From positions 1 through 20,515 of the forward strand of contig JBGPYM010000024.1 in assembly GCA_041493205.1 (NCBI GenBank): DNA of 20,515 nucleotides. Direction: 5' to 3'. Shown here in pieces: positions 13,768-20,515 of this stretch. The translations under genes were made by a program, and so were the position numbers. The stretch comes from JBGPYM01 sp041493205. Its GTDB lineage: Bacteria; Bacteroidota; Ignavibacteria; UBA10030; UBA6906. Numbering within the stretch: position 1 is the first letter of the stretch; the number at the start of each line of letters is the position of its first letter. The notes beneath the pieces were generated by a model. It did not search any database, was not told where the DNA came from, and saw nothing but the letters and a program-made list of their open reading frames with translations.

Positions 13768-14454
13768 TTATGCCTGCTGTGTTTCGAGTACCTCTTCGCG
13801 CTTCACGAACGGCATGCCGAACGACTTCAGGAGCTCGTACGCCTCCTGGTCCGTCCGTGCGGTGGTCACGATCGTGATGTCCATGCCGAACACTTTGGTG
13901 ATCTTGTCGACGTCGATTTCCGGGAACACCGTGTGTTCCTTGATGCCGATCGTGTAATTGCCCCGTCCGTCGAACGACTTGTCCGACAGTCCGCGGAAGT
14001 CGCGGATGCGGGGGACCGAGACGCTGATGAACCTGTCGAGGAATTCATACATATGCGCCCGCCGGAGGGTCACTTTGCAGCCGATGGGCATTTTTTCCCG
14101 GAGCTTGAAGTTTGAAATCGACTTCTTCGCCTTCGTGATGACGACTTTCTGTCCGACGATGGCTTCGAGGTCGCGAGCCGCCGCCTCGACCAGCTTCGCG
14201 TCCTGGGTGGCCTCGCCGACGCCGATGTTAATCGCGATTTTATCCAGGCGCGGAACCTGCATCGGGCTCCGGTACTTGAAGAGCTTCATCAGCGAGGGAA
14301 CAACCTCCCGCTTGTAGGTTTCCGCCAGGCGCGCAACGACGTGTTCCTTCGGCGTTTTGGCTTTGGGGGTTTTCGGGGCGGCCGCATCCGCTTTCTGCTT
14401 CGGGACTTTTTCTCCCGCCTGCTGCTTCGGCTTTTTCTGCTTCTCGTCGCTCAT
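13768..14454 (-). CDS. rplE: 50S ribosomal protein L5 with N-terminal extension
   Basis: L5 carries 5S rRNA into the central protuberance and touches P-site tRNA. The core from about residue 38 is canonical (RLAETYKREVVPSLM, VPRLDKIAINIGVGEA, a 20-aa IVGQKVVITKAKKSISNFKL stretch, RDFRGLSDKSFDGRGNYTIG). The protein has 228 aa against about 180. The first 37 residues are an added Lys/Ala/Pro/Gln-rich stretch (MSDEKQKKPKQQAGEKVPKQ...). No ATG, GTG or TTG start is visible at the family start, so the extension is probably translated. It follows rplX by 29 nt. Confidence 0.97.
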   Translation of the reverse strand: MSDEKQKKPKQQAGEKVPKQKADAAAPKTPKAKTPKEHVVARLAETYKREVVPSLMKLFKYRSPMQVPRLDKIAINIGVGEATQDAKLVEAAARDLEAIVGQKVVITKAKKSISNFKLREKMPIGCKVTLRRAHMYEFLDRFISVSVPRIRDFRGLSDKSFDGRGNYTIGIKEHTVFPEIDVDKITKVFGMDITIVTTARTDQEAYELLKSFGMPFVKREEVLETQQA

Positions 14455-14483
14455 ACCAGCTGCTGTGGCCTCGGTTTAGGTTC

Positions 14484-14807
14484 TTAAAACGTTTCGCCGG
14501 TGGTTTTTGCAACCCGCATCCGCTTTTTCTTCCCCGTCACCGCATCCAGCACGACCCTGGTGCCGACGCGGGTCACCTCGTTGGTCTTCGGATCGAGCAG
14601 CATGACATTGGACACGTGGATCGCCGCCTCGCGCTGCACGATACCCCCCTGGGGGTTTTTCTGATTCGGGCGGCTGTGGCGCTTGATGATATTCACGCCT
14701 TCGATGATCACGCGTTCGCGCTCGGGGTACACCTTGAGCACCTTGCCGCTCTTCCCGCGGGCATTCCCGGCGATGACCATCACGTTGTCGTTTTTCCGGA
14801 TTTTCAT
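14484..14807 (-). CDS. rplX: 50S ribosomal protein L24
   Basis: L24 is one of the two initiators of 50S assembly and lies beside the peptide tunnel exit. The 107-aa protein has an N-terminal KOW motif (DNVMVIAGNARGKSGKVLKV, 7-26) and the typical ERERVIIEGVNIIKRH segment. RPNQKNPQGGIVQREAAIHV comes next, and the C-terminus is basic. It lies 20 nt after rplN. Confidence 0.97.
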   Translation of the reverse strand: MKIRKNDNVMVIAGNARGKSGKVLKVYPERERVIIEGVNIIKRHSRPNQKNPQGGIVQREAAIHVSNVMLLDPKTNEVTRVGTRVVLDAVTGKKKRMRVAKTTGETF

Positions 14808-14827
14808 GCTCAGTCCTCGCTCTTCTA

Positions 14828-15196
14828 TTACAGAACTTCGGGGGCCAGGGACACAATCTTCATATACTGCTTCTCGCGCAGCTCGCGGGCGACGGGGCCG
14901 AAGATGCGGCTGCCGCGGGGTTCCCCCTGCTCGTTGATCAGCACGGCGGCGTTTTCGTCGAACCGGATGAAGGAGCCGTCTTTCCGGAGCGTTTCCTTCT
15001 TGGTGCGCACGATCACGGCACGGGCCACCTCCCCCTTTTTGACGGTCGCGCCCGGGATGGCGGTTTTCACCGACACGACGACCACGTCTCCGAGACCGGC
15101 ATAGCGGCGGTCGGATCCGCCGAGCACCCGGATGCAGCGGATCTTTTTCGCGCCGGAGTTATCGGCGACGACGAGATTGGTTTCTTCCTGGATCAT
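14828..15196 (-). CDS. rplN: 50S ribosomal protein L14
   Basis: L14 forms an inter-subunit bridge with 16S rRNA and is the binding site for the silencing factor RsfS. The 122-aa sequence is the standard length: MIQEETNLVVADNSGAKKIR at the start, a VLGGSDRRYAGLGDVVVVSV strand, and the signature AVLINEQGEPRGSRIFGPVA near 85-104. It marks the conventional beginning of the spc part, 22 nt after rpsQ, with no promoter visible between them. Confidence 0.98.
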   Translation of the reverse strand: MIQEETNLVVADNSGAKKIRCIRVLGGSDRRYAGLGDVVVVSVKTAIPGATVKKGEVARAVIVRTKKETLRKDGSFIRFDENAAVLINEQGEPRGSRIFGPVARELREKQYMKIVSLAPEVL

Positions 15197-15218
15197 TGGT
15201 CAACTCCGTAGTCGTAAC

Positions 15219-15506
15219 TCACTTCGCCTTTTCCACGATTGCGACGAGCCGCCACCGTTTCATTTTGCTGAGCGGCCGGGTTTCCATGATCTTCACCGTA
15301 TCGCCGATGCCCGCTTCCCGCTTTTCGTCGTGCGCCATGAGCCTGGTGGTACGCCGGAAATATTTCTTGTAGAGCGGATGCGGCACCCGCCGCTCGATGG
15401 CGACCACGATGCTCTTCGCCATCTTATTGCTGACGACCTTACCGACCCTGACTTTTCGTTTCGACGTGCGCGGCGCCGCGGCGGGCGCCTGTGCTGCTGG
15501 GCTCAT
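15219..15506 (-). CDS. rpsQ: 30S ribosomal protein S17
   Basis: S17 is a primary 16S rRNA binder in the 5' domain with an OB fold. The 95-aa product has the core KRKVRVGKVVSNKMAKSIVV (17-36), the RRVPHPLYKKYFRRTTRLMA segment and GIGDTVKIMETRPLSKMKRW. The first 14 residues (MSPAAQAPAAAPRT) are an Ala/Pro-rich addition. The ATG overlaps the rpmC stop by four bases (ATGA), which selects this start within a longer open frame. Confidence 0.96.
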   Translation of the reverse strand: MSPAAQAPAAAPRTSKRKVRVGKVVSNKMAKSIVVAIERRVPHPLYKKYFRRTTRLMAHDEKREAGIGDTVKIMETRPLSKMKRWRLVAIVEKAK

Positions 15507-15733
15507 GATGGTGTCACTTTCTCCGTTGCTGGTGTGGCCGTCACCGCACGCTCCCGCTGCCGGATGACAGTCATAATCTTCGCGATGTCGCGGCGCACGG
15601 TCCGGACCTTGATCGGGCTCTCCAGCTGGCTCGTGGCGAGCTGAAAGCGGAGGTTCGCGAGGCTCTCCTGCTCGTCGGCAAGCCGTTTCCGGAGTTCTTC
15701 GAGCGACAGATCCTTCATTTCTCTTGCTTTCAT
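15503..15733 (-). CDS. rpmC: 50S ribosomal protein L29
   Basis: L29 is a two-helix protein at the tunnel exit and part of the docking site for trigger factor and SRP. The 76-aa product reads MKAREMKDLSLEELRKRLAD, then LANLRFQLATSQLESPIKVR and VRRDIAKIMTVIRQRE, with a ten-residue tail ending EKVTPS. Met6 is an alternative start. It overlaps rpsQ by 4 nt. The open frame extends far upstream without a relevant start. Confidence 0.95.
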   Translation of the reverse strand: MKAREMKDLSLEELRKRLADEQESLANLRFQLATSQLESPIKVRTVRRDIAKIMTVIRQRERAVTATPATEKVTPS

Positions 15734-15753
15734 TGCTGCTCCGTTCTCTGCTG

Positions 15754-16176
15754 TTACTTTCCTTCGAGGTCGGGACGGGCGCTGATCCTGGTCTTGATCG
15801 GCAGCTTGTGCGACGCAAGCGTCAGGGCCTCGATCGCAACGGCCTTGCTGGTTCCTCCCACTTCGAACATCACGCGTCCCGGCTTGACGACGGCCACCCA
15901 GTATTCGGGGGCGCCTTTCCCTTTTCCCATGCGTGTTTCGGCGGGCTTCTTGGTCACCGGCTTGTCCGGGAATATCCGGATCCAGACGCGTCCTTCGCGC
16001 TTCATCAGCCGTGTGAGGGTGACGCGGGCGGCCTCGATCTGGCGCTGCGTGATCCATGCCGGTTCAAGGGCCTTGAGCCCGTAATCCCCGAAATCCACGC
16101 GTGCTCCCCGGGTGGCCTTGCCGCGCATGCGTCCCCGCTGGGCTTTCCGGTACTTGACTCGTTTCGGCATCAACAT
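15754..16176 (-). CDS. rplP: 50S ribosomal protein L16
   Basis: L16 organises the A-site tRNA region of the 50S subunit. The 140-aa protein begins with the typical MLMPKRVKYRKAQRGRMRGK and has the signature MGKGKGAPEYWVAVVKPGRV (83-102). R82 corresponds to the arginine hydroxylated in E. coli L16. Met3 is a possible alternative start. It sits between rpsC (15-nt gap) and rpmC (20-nt gap). Confidence 0.98.
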   Translation of the reverse strand: MLMPKRVKYRKAQRGRMRGKATRGARVDFGDYGLKALEPAWITQRQIEAARVTLTRLMKREGRVWIRIFPDKPVTKKPAETRMGKGKGAPEYWVAVVKPGRVMFEVGGTSKAVAIEALTLASHKLPIKTRISARPDLEGK

Positions 16177-16191
16177 GGCAGACGCGCTCCG

Positions 16192-16869
16192 TTATCGTTC
16201 TTGCTGTTGCCCACGACGGGGAGGAGCCTGCATGCTCTGTTGAGCGTCAAGCACTTCACCCTTGCAAATCCACACTTTGACGCCGATGGCGCCGTAGACC
16301 GTGCGCGCGGTGGCGGTGGCATAGTCGATGTCGGCCCGCAGCGTGTGGAGCGGGATGCGACCTTCCTTGTACTGTTCACGCCGGGACATTTCCGCACCGC
16401 CCAGGCGGCCGGAGGTCATCACGCGGACCCCTTCGGCGCCCATGCGCATGGCAGCGGTGATGCCGTTCTTCATCGCCCGGCGGAACGCGATGCGTCCTTC
16501 GAGCTGCTGCGCGATGTTCTCGGCGACGAGGTAGGCGTCGAGCTCGGGGCGTTTGATCTCATTGATCAGGATCTTGACTTCCTTGCTGGTGATTTTCTTC
16601 AGTTCTTCCTCGAGCTGCGAAATTTCCTTGCCGCTGCGTCCGATCACGATGCCGGGACGGGAAGTGTTGATGGTGATGACGGCCCGTTTCGGCGTCCGCT
16701 CGATGAGAATCCGTGAGATCCCCGCCTTCTTCAGGCGGTTCCGGACATAATTGCGGATCGTGGTGTCCTCGGCGAGCTTGCTGGCGAACGATTTTTCATC
16801 GTACCAGTTCGAGTCCCACGAGCGGATGATGCCCAGCCGCAGGCCGATCGGATTGACTTTTTGTCCCAA
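16192..16869 (-). CDS. rpsC: 30S ribosomal protein S3
   Basis: S3 lines the mRNA entry tunnel with S4 and S5 and takes part in the ribosomal helicase activity. The 225-aa product starts MGQKVNPIGLRLGIIRSWDS. It has a type II KH domain with the GRSG loop at 77-80 and the basic RRAMKNG helix (R130, R131, K134 as helicase-surface equivalents). The C-terminal signature GAIGVKVWICKGEV is near 193-206. The C-terminal tail is Gln/Arg-rich. The start codon is TTG preceded by AGGAGG. Confidence 0.97.
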   Translation of the reverse strand: MGQKVNPIGLRLGIIRSWDSNWYDEKSFASKLAEDTTIRNYVRNRLKKAGISRILIERTPKRAVITINTSRPGIVIGRSGKEISQLEEELKKITSKEVKILINEIKRPELDAYLVAENIAQQLEGRIAFRRAMKNGITAAMRMGAEGVRVMTSGRLGGAEMSRREQYKEGRIPLHTLRADIDYATATARTVYGAIGVKVWICKGEVLDAQQSMQAPPRRGQQQER

Positions 16870-16884
16870 TGCTCCTCCTGAGGA

Positions 16885-17316
16885 TTACGATTTCTTCGTT
16901 GCCGCAGCGGGCGCTTTCGCTGCTTTGGGATGCGCCTTGGCGGCCTGTTTGCGCGCCGGCGCAGGAACGCCCGTCGTGCGCGGCTCAACCACGATGGTGA
17001 CGTGATTGGACCGCTTCCTGATTCTGAATGCGCGTCCCATGGGTGCCGGGCTGATCCGCTTCATTGTCATCCCGCAATCAACGCTGGCGCGCTTGACCAC
17101 GATATCCTCGGGTTCCAGGCGTCCCGACTCGTCCTTGTTCTGAAGGTTTGCCACCGCCGAGCGGAGCACCTTTTCCGCCACCTTCGACGCATGCTTCGGC
17201 GAAAAGTGGAGCAGGTGCAGCGCTTCCGCAACGGACTTCCCGCGGATGAGATCGATAACGAGCCGCATTTTGCGCGGCGACGTGCTGATGTACCTGTTGA
17301 TTGCCTGTGCTTCCAT
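16885..17316 (-). CDS. rplV: 50S ribosomal protein L22 with basic tail
   Basis: L22 reaches through 23S rRNA to the narrowest part of the peptide tunnel, where it takes part in macrolide sensitivity and stalling. The core (1-112) is canonical: TSPRKMRLVIDLIRGKSVAE at 12-31, and the tunnel hairpin CGMTMKRISPAPMGRAFRIR at 81-100. A tail of about 30 residues rich in Ala, Lys and Pro follows (ending AAATKKS). It lies between rpsS and rpsC. Confidence 0.97.
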   Translation of the reverse strand: MEAQAINRYISTSPRKMRLVIDLIRGKSVAEALHLLHFSPKHASKVAEKVLRSAVANLQNKDESGRLEPEDIVVKRASVDCGMTMKRISPAPMGRAFRIRKRSNHVTIVVEPRTTGVPAPARKQAAKAHPKAAKAPAAATKKS

Positions 17317-17336
17317 TGCGTCCTCTGTCGTGCGTC

Positions 17337-17624
17337 TTACGCCGGTGTGGTCGTCTCTTCCTTCTTGATCCCGGGGTGAACGCGGAAGGTGCGGGTCGGG
17401 GCGAATTCGCCCAGCTTGTGACCCACCATGCCTTCGTGCACGTACACCGGGATGAATTTATTGCCGTTGTGCACCGCGAACGTGTGCCCGACAAAATCGG
17501 GGGTGACGGTCGATGCCCGCGACCAGGTCTTGATGACCTTCTTCTGGTTCGATTTGTTGAGGGCTTCCACCTGTTCAATCAGCCGCTGGCTGACGAAGGG
17601 GCCTTTCTTCAGGGAACGGGCCAT
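17337..17624 (-). CDS. rpsS: 30S ribosomal protein S19
   Basis: S19 pairs with S13 in the 30S head and contacts A-site tRNA. The 95-aa sequence is standard: MARSLKKGPFVSQRLIEQVE at the start, IKTWSRASTVTPDFVGHTFA in the middle, and the signature MVGHKLGEFAPTRTFRVHPG near the end. It follows rplB by 7 nt. Confidence 0.98.
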   Translation of the reverse strand: MARSLKKGPFVSQRLIEQVEALNKSNQKKVIKTWSRASTVTPDFVGHTFAVHNGNKFIPVYVHEGMVGHKLGEFAPTRTFRVHPGIKKEETTTPA

Positions 17625-17631
17625 GGTGCTG

Positions 17632-18459
17632 TTACCTTCTCCGTTTGACGATGAACTTGCTGGAGGGATTTTTTCTCCAGCGGGTCTTCTTGCCCTTCGT
17701 GTGCCATCCCCACGGCGAGACCGGATGAGGATTTCCCTGGGGGCTCTTCCCTTCGCCGCCGCCGTGCGGGTGATCGACCGGGTTCATGACCACGCCGCGC
17801 GACTGGGGGCGGATGCCGAGCCACCGCGACCGTCCTGCCTTGCCGACGCTGATGTTTTCATGGTCGGAGTTTCCCACCGCACCGATCGTTGCCAGGCACT
17901 CCGCGGGCACGTTGCGGATTTCACCGGACGGGAGCCGGAGCTGGGCGAATTTCCCCTCTTTCGCCATCAGCTGGACGCTCATCCCGGCGCTGCGCGCGAT
18001 CTGAGCCCCCTTGCCCGGCCGCATTTCGATATTGTGCACAAACGTTCCCGCGGGGATGCCCGCCAGCGGGAGGGCGTTGCCGACCTTGATTTCCGCGTCA
18101 GGGCCTGAGCGGAGGACATCGCCGACCTTGATGCCGTCGGGGGCGACGATATAGCGTTTCTCGCCGTCCTGGTACTGCAGCAGCGCGATCCGGGCCGAGC
18201 GGTTGGGGTCATACTCGATGGCCGCCACCTGGGCATCCATCCCGAACTTGTTCCGCTTGAAGTCGATGACCCGGTAGAACCGCTTGTGGCCGCCCCCGCG
18301 ATGCCGGGAGGTGATGCGCCCGGTGTTATTCCGGCCGCCCGATTTCCTGAGCGGCTCCAGGAGCCTTTTCTCCGGCCGGGTCTTCGTGATTTCGTCGAAC
18401 GACGACACGGACATCCAGCGCGTGCCCGGTGTTTTCGGTTTCAGCTTGCGAAGTGCCAT
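17632..18459 (-). CDS. rplB: 50S ribosomal protein L2
   Basis: L2 is a primary 23S rRNA binder required for subunit association and peptidyl-transferase function. The 275-aa protein has the N-terminal OB-like domain with SGGRNNTGRITSRHRGGGHK (40-59), the SH3-like C-terminal domain, and the highly conserved NPVDHPHGGGEGKSPQGN (226-243). H230 corresponds to E. coli H229. Length and spacing are normal (16 nt after rplW). Confidence 0.98.
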   Translation of the reverse strand: MALRKLKPKTPGTRWMSVSSFDEITKTRPEKRLLEPLRKSGGRNNTGRITSRHRGGGHKRFYRVIDFKRNKFGMDAQVAAIEYDPNRSARIALLQYQDGEKRYIVAPDGIKVGDVLRSGPDAEIKVGNALPLAGIPAGTFVHNIEMRPGKGAQIARSAGMSVQLMAKEGKFAQLRLPSGEIRNVPAECLATIGAVGNSDHENISVGKAGRSRWLGIRPQSRGVVMNPVDHPHGGGEGKSPQGNPHPVSPWGWHTKGKKTRWRKNPSSKFIVKRRR

Positions 18460-18475
18460 GACGGTCTGTCCCTGC

Positions 18476-18766
18476 TCAAACGTTCTGGAAGAACTGGATC
18501 TTGTCGCCGTCCTTCAGCCGCACGATCGCCTTTTTCCATTCCGGCGTCCGCCCGGCAAACCGGCCCTTGCGGGTCATCTGCGATTTCATTTTCCCCTTGT
18601 GGCGGCTGGTGCGCACGTCCACAACGGTGACATTGAATTTCTTTTCGACCGCGCGCGCGATCTCGATCTTATTCGCGGCGAGTTCCACCTCGAAGGCATA
18701 CTGTCCACGCTCCTGGAGGGCGGTCATCTTCTCGGTCACAATCGGGCGTTTCAGGATTCCGGGCAT
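18476..18766 (-). CDS. rplW: 50S ribosomal protein L23
   Basis: L23 frames the tunnel exit and is the main docking point for trigger factor and SRP. The 96-aa product reads ILKRPIVTEKMTALQERGQY, FEVELAANKIEIARAVEKKF, VRTSRHKGKM and GRTPEWKKAIVRLKDGDKIQ. These match the L23 fold with its extended beta hairpin. It starts 5 nt after the rplD stop. Confidence 0.97.
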   Translation of the reverse strand: MPGILKRPIVTEKMTALQERGQYAFEVELAANKIEIARAVEKKFNVTVVDVRTSRHKGKMKSQMTRKGRFAGRTPEWKKAIVRLKDGDKIQFFQNV

Positions 18767-18771
18767 TGTCG

Positions 18772-19401
18772 TTAATTCTTAAAGGTATTCTGAAGAACCT
18801 CGACGGCGCTCTTCTGAATGAGGAGGACCTGGTTGTTCACAAAGTCGTAGGTGGAGGCCTTGTCGGCTTCCTTCACGTCGAACTGCGGGACATTGCGTCC
18901 GGATTTGACGACGTTGATGTCGGATTTCGGCACGAGCATGAGCGTCTTGGTGGAGCCGAGTGCGAGGGCCTGCAGCACGGCCACCATGTCCTTGGTCTTC
19001 GGGGCGCCGAAAGTAAAATCCTCGACGATCCGGATCTGCCCTTCCTTCGCCTTGTGGGAGAGGGCCGACTTGCGGGCGAGCTTTTTGAGGCTTGCCGGGA
19101 GCGCATTCGAATAGTCGCGCGGCTTCGGTCCGAAGATCGACCCGCCGCCGACCATGACGGGCGAGCGGGAGGATCCCTGGCGCGCCTGTCCGGTATGTTT
19201 CTGCTTAAACGGCTTCCTGCCGCCGCCGCGCACTTCGGCCCGTGTCTTCACCTTCGACGTGCCCTGGCGCTGATTATCCAGGTACGTGCGGACCGCCCGG
19301 TAAATCGCGTGCTGGTTCGGTTCGATCCCGAAGATGTCGGCGGAGAGCTTCACCTTCTCGCCCGACTTTGAGCCGTCTTTCTTATAAACTTCAAGTTCCA
19401 T
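18772..19401 (-). CDS. rplD: 50S ribosomal protein L4
   Basis: L4 is an early 50S assembly protein whose long loop lines the peptide tunnel; in E. coli it also represses the S10 operon. The 209-aa protein has the tunnel loop at about 45-95, with VRGGGRKPFKQKHTGQARQG (58-77) and GGGSIFGPKPRDY. The L4 globular domain follows, ending near VLQNTFKN. Whether the hairpin between rpsJ and rplC is an L4 site is unknown. Confidence 0.98.
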   Translation of the reverse strand: MELEVYKKDGSKSGEKVKLSADIFGIEPNQHAIYRAVRTYLDNQRQGTSKVKTRAEVRGGGRKPFKQKHTGQARQGSSRSPVMVGGGSIFGPKPRDYSNALPASLKKLARKSALSHKAKEGQIRIVEDFTFGAPKTKDMVAVLQALALGSTKTLMLVPKSDINVVKSGRNVPQFDVKEADKASTYDFVNNQVLLIQKSAVEVLQNTFKN

Positions 19402-19416
19402 CGCCGCGTCCGTGAG

Positions 19417-20049
19417 TTAGTGGACCACGTTTTTATGAATCTCAACATACCCGTTGATGGCGCCGGGGACCGATCCCTTCACCAGCAGCAGGTTGGAGTC
19501 CGGAATGATGCCGACGACCTTCAGGTTGCGGACGGTCACCTGTTCGCCTCCCATGCGGCCCGCCATGCGCATGCCCTTGAACACGCGGGACGGGTAGGAC
19601 GAGGAACCGATGGATCCCGGTGCGCGCTCGCGGTCGCTCTGGCCGTGCGTCCGGAAGCCGCCGCCGAAGTGGTGGCGTTTCACGACGCCCTGAAAACCGC
19701 GCCCCTTGGAGGTCCCGATGACGGACACCACGTCGCCCTTGGCAAACACCGTCGCCACCTTGATCTCCTGCCCCGGCTGGACCTCGGCGTTCCCGTCCGC
19801 GCGGAACTCGCGCACGATACGTGTCGCGGGCGCCTTCGCTTTCGCGAAGTGTCCACGGGCGGGTTTGTTCACCAGGCGTTCCTTCGCCGTTTCGAATCCC
19901 AGCTGCACCGCGACGTAACCGTCCCGGTCCTTCGTCTTGATCTGCGTGACGTAGCAGGGACCGGCTTCGATCACCGTACAGGGAATGACCTGGCCCGCAT
20001 CGTCGAAGATGCTCGTCATCCCGATTTTTTTGCCCAACAGTCCGTTCAT
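19417..20049 (-). CDS. rplC: 50S ribosomal protein L3
   Basis: L3 is, with L24, an initiator of 50S assembly and reaches to the peptidyl-transferase centre. The 210-aa product starts NGLLGKKIGMTSIFDDAGQ. It has the central finger GRGFQGVVKRHHFGGGFRTH (116-135) and GSIGSSSYPSRVFKGMRMAG (145-164). The glutamine that PrmB methylates in E. coli (GSIGQ) is a serine here, as in many non-enterobacteria. A 101-nt gap with a strong hairpin separates it from rpsJ. Confidence 0.98.
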   Translation of the reverse strand: MNGLLGKKIGMTSIFDDAGQVIPCTVIEAGPCYVTQIKTKDRDGYVAVQLGFETAKERLVNKPARGHFAKAKAPATRIVREFRADGNAEVQPGQEIKVATVFAKGDVVSVIGTSKGRGFQGVVKRHHFGGGFRTHGQSDRERAPGSIGSSSYPSRVFKGMRMAGRMGGEQVTVRNLKVVGIIPDSNLLLVKGSVPGAINGYVEIHKNVVH

Positions 20050-20087
20050 GCCATCATCCGTTATAAAGGAGACAACACACTACTCCC

Positions 20088-20112
20088 ACCGGCGGAGCGA
20101 CGCCCCTCCGGT
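20088..20112 (-). promoter_or_regulatory. Strong hairpin in the rpsJ-rplC gap
   Basis: The transcript can form ACCGG-A-GGGGC-GTC-GCTCC-G-CCGGT: ten base pairs (one G-U) with a single A/G mismatch and a 3-nt loop. It ends about 38 nt before the rplC start and is followed by no U-tract, so it is not a simple terminator. A second short hairpin, GTACG-GTG-CGTAC at 20123-20111, overlaps its first two bases, so the two might compete. It could be a ribosomal-protein binding site or a processing or stability signal; none is proved. Confidence 0.5.
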
Positions 20113-20150
20113 ACGCACCGTACACCCACCATACGAGAACGAATCGCGGA

Positions 20151-20459
20151 TTACACTTTGATCTCGACGTCGACGCCCGCGGGGAGATCGAGCTTCATCA
20201 AGGAGTCGACGGTCTTGTTGGTCGAGTTGAGGATGTCGATCAGCCGCTTGTGGGCGCGCGTCTCGAATTGCTCCCTCGACTTTTTGTCAACGTGAGGAGA
20301 CCGAAGCACAGTGTACACCGTACGCTTCGTGGGTAACGGAATCGGGCCTGAGACCACAGCGCCTGTTGACTTCACAGTCTTGATGATCTTCTCCGCAGAC
20401 TTGTCGATCAGGTTGTGATCGTATGATTTCAGCTTGATGCGAATCTTTTGCCCGGCCAC
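20151..20459 (-). CDS. rpsJ: 30S ribosomal protein S10
   Basis: S10 belongs to the 30S head and, as NusE, also takes part in transcription antitermination and coupling with NusG. The 102-aa protein is full length: GQKIRIKLKSYDHNLIDKSA at the start, the loop VVSGPIPLPTKRTVYTVLRS, SPHVDKKSREQFETRAHKRL, and the ending LPAGVDVEIKV. The start codon is GTG (20459); GGAG lies about 12 nt upstream. It follows the tuf stop by 30 nt, so the str and S10 parts are probably one transcript. Confidence 0.97.
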   Translation of the reverse strand: MAGQKIRIKLKSYDHNLIDKSAEKIIKTVKSTGAVVSGPIPLPTKRTVYTVLRSPHVDKKSREQFETRAHKRLIDILNSTNKTVDSLMKLDLPAGVDVEIKV

Positions 20460-20489
20460 GTTATGAGGTACTCCGTTTTAAGTGAACGC

Positions 20490-20515
20490 TTATTCCAGGA
20501 TTTTCGTCACGACGC
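20490..20515 (-). CDS. tuf: Elongation factor Tu, last codons only
   Basis: The minus strand at the window edge reads GVVTKILE then TAA (the glycine codon is cut after two visible bases). This is the usual C-terminus of EF-Tu, and tuf directly before rpsJ is the common str-S10 arrangement. Only eight residues are visible, so the call rests on this short motif plus gene order. Confidence 0.75.

Noticed and set aside
12476..13957. A 493-codon open frame on the plus strand
   Set aside because: It is antisense to rplF, rpsH, rpsN and part of rplE, all of which are clear genes on the minus strand.
20084..20115. FMN riboswitch-like CCACCGGCGG on the plus strand
   Set aside because: The motif comes from a palindrome-like hairpin; no other RFN helices are present and no plus-strand gene follows.

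Overview
The window is a chromosomal segment of a moderately GC-rich Gram-negative bacterium. It most likely belongs to the Bacteroidota/Ignavibacteriota side of the FCB group. That placement is an inference from three things: an outer-membrane TonB-dependent receptor with an N-terminal carboxypeptidase-D-like domain, a secY-map-infA-rpmJ-rpsM-rpsK-rpsD-rpoA-rplQ order without adk, and an 89-aa zinc-free S14. Every supported gene lies on the minus strand, so transcription runs from high to low coordinates. The long open frames on the plus strand are antisense shadows.

From 20515 down to 5086 the window holds a nearly complete merged str-S10-spc-alpha ribosomal superoperon. It starts with the last codons of tuf, followed by rpsJ, rplC, rplD, rplW, rplB, rpsS, rplV, rpsC, rplP, rpmC, rpsQ (S10 part). 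The spc part is rplN, rplX, rplE, rpsN, rpsH, rplF, rplR, a tRNA-Gln(UUG) gene, rpsE, rpmD, rplO, secY, map, infA and rpmJ. The alpha part is rpsM, rpsK, rpsD, rpoA, rplQ. Gaps are mostly 5 to 50 nt, with an 8-nt rplO/secY overlap and a 4-nt rpmC/rpsQ overlap. The operon supplies both ribosomal subunits, the SecY channel, N-terminal Met removal, IF1 and the RNA polymerase alpha subunit.

From 5063 to 1701 three more co-directional genes follow: engB (ribosome-assembly GTPase), a class V aminotransferase and serA. The last two overlap by 4 nt and probably form a serine-biosynthesis pair, with the class V enzyme possibly standing in for SerC.

From 1700 to 1264 lies a 437-bp non-coding region with a near-consensus sigma70-type promoter (1627-1655). 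It is followed by an approximately 357-nt potentially structured 5' leader and a strong Shine-Dalgarno site in front of a TonB-dependent receptor gene (1263 to the window edge, truncated at its 3' end).

Most of the window is ordinary core housekeeping DNA. I see no CRISPR array, mobile element or defence system. The points most worth a second look are the tRNA-Gln gene embedded inside the spc operon, the long folded leader of the receptor gene with a stray perfect anti-Shine-Dalgarno complement, a strong hairpin between rpsJ and rplC, low-complexity basic extensions on L5, L17, L22 and S17, and six ribosomal-protein genes that start with GTG or TTG.
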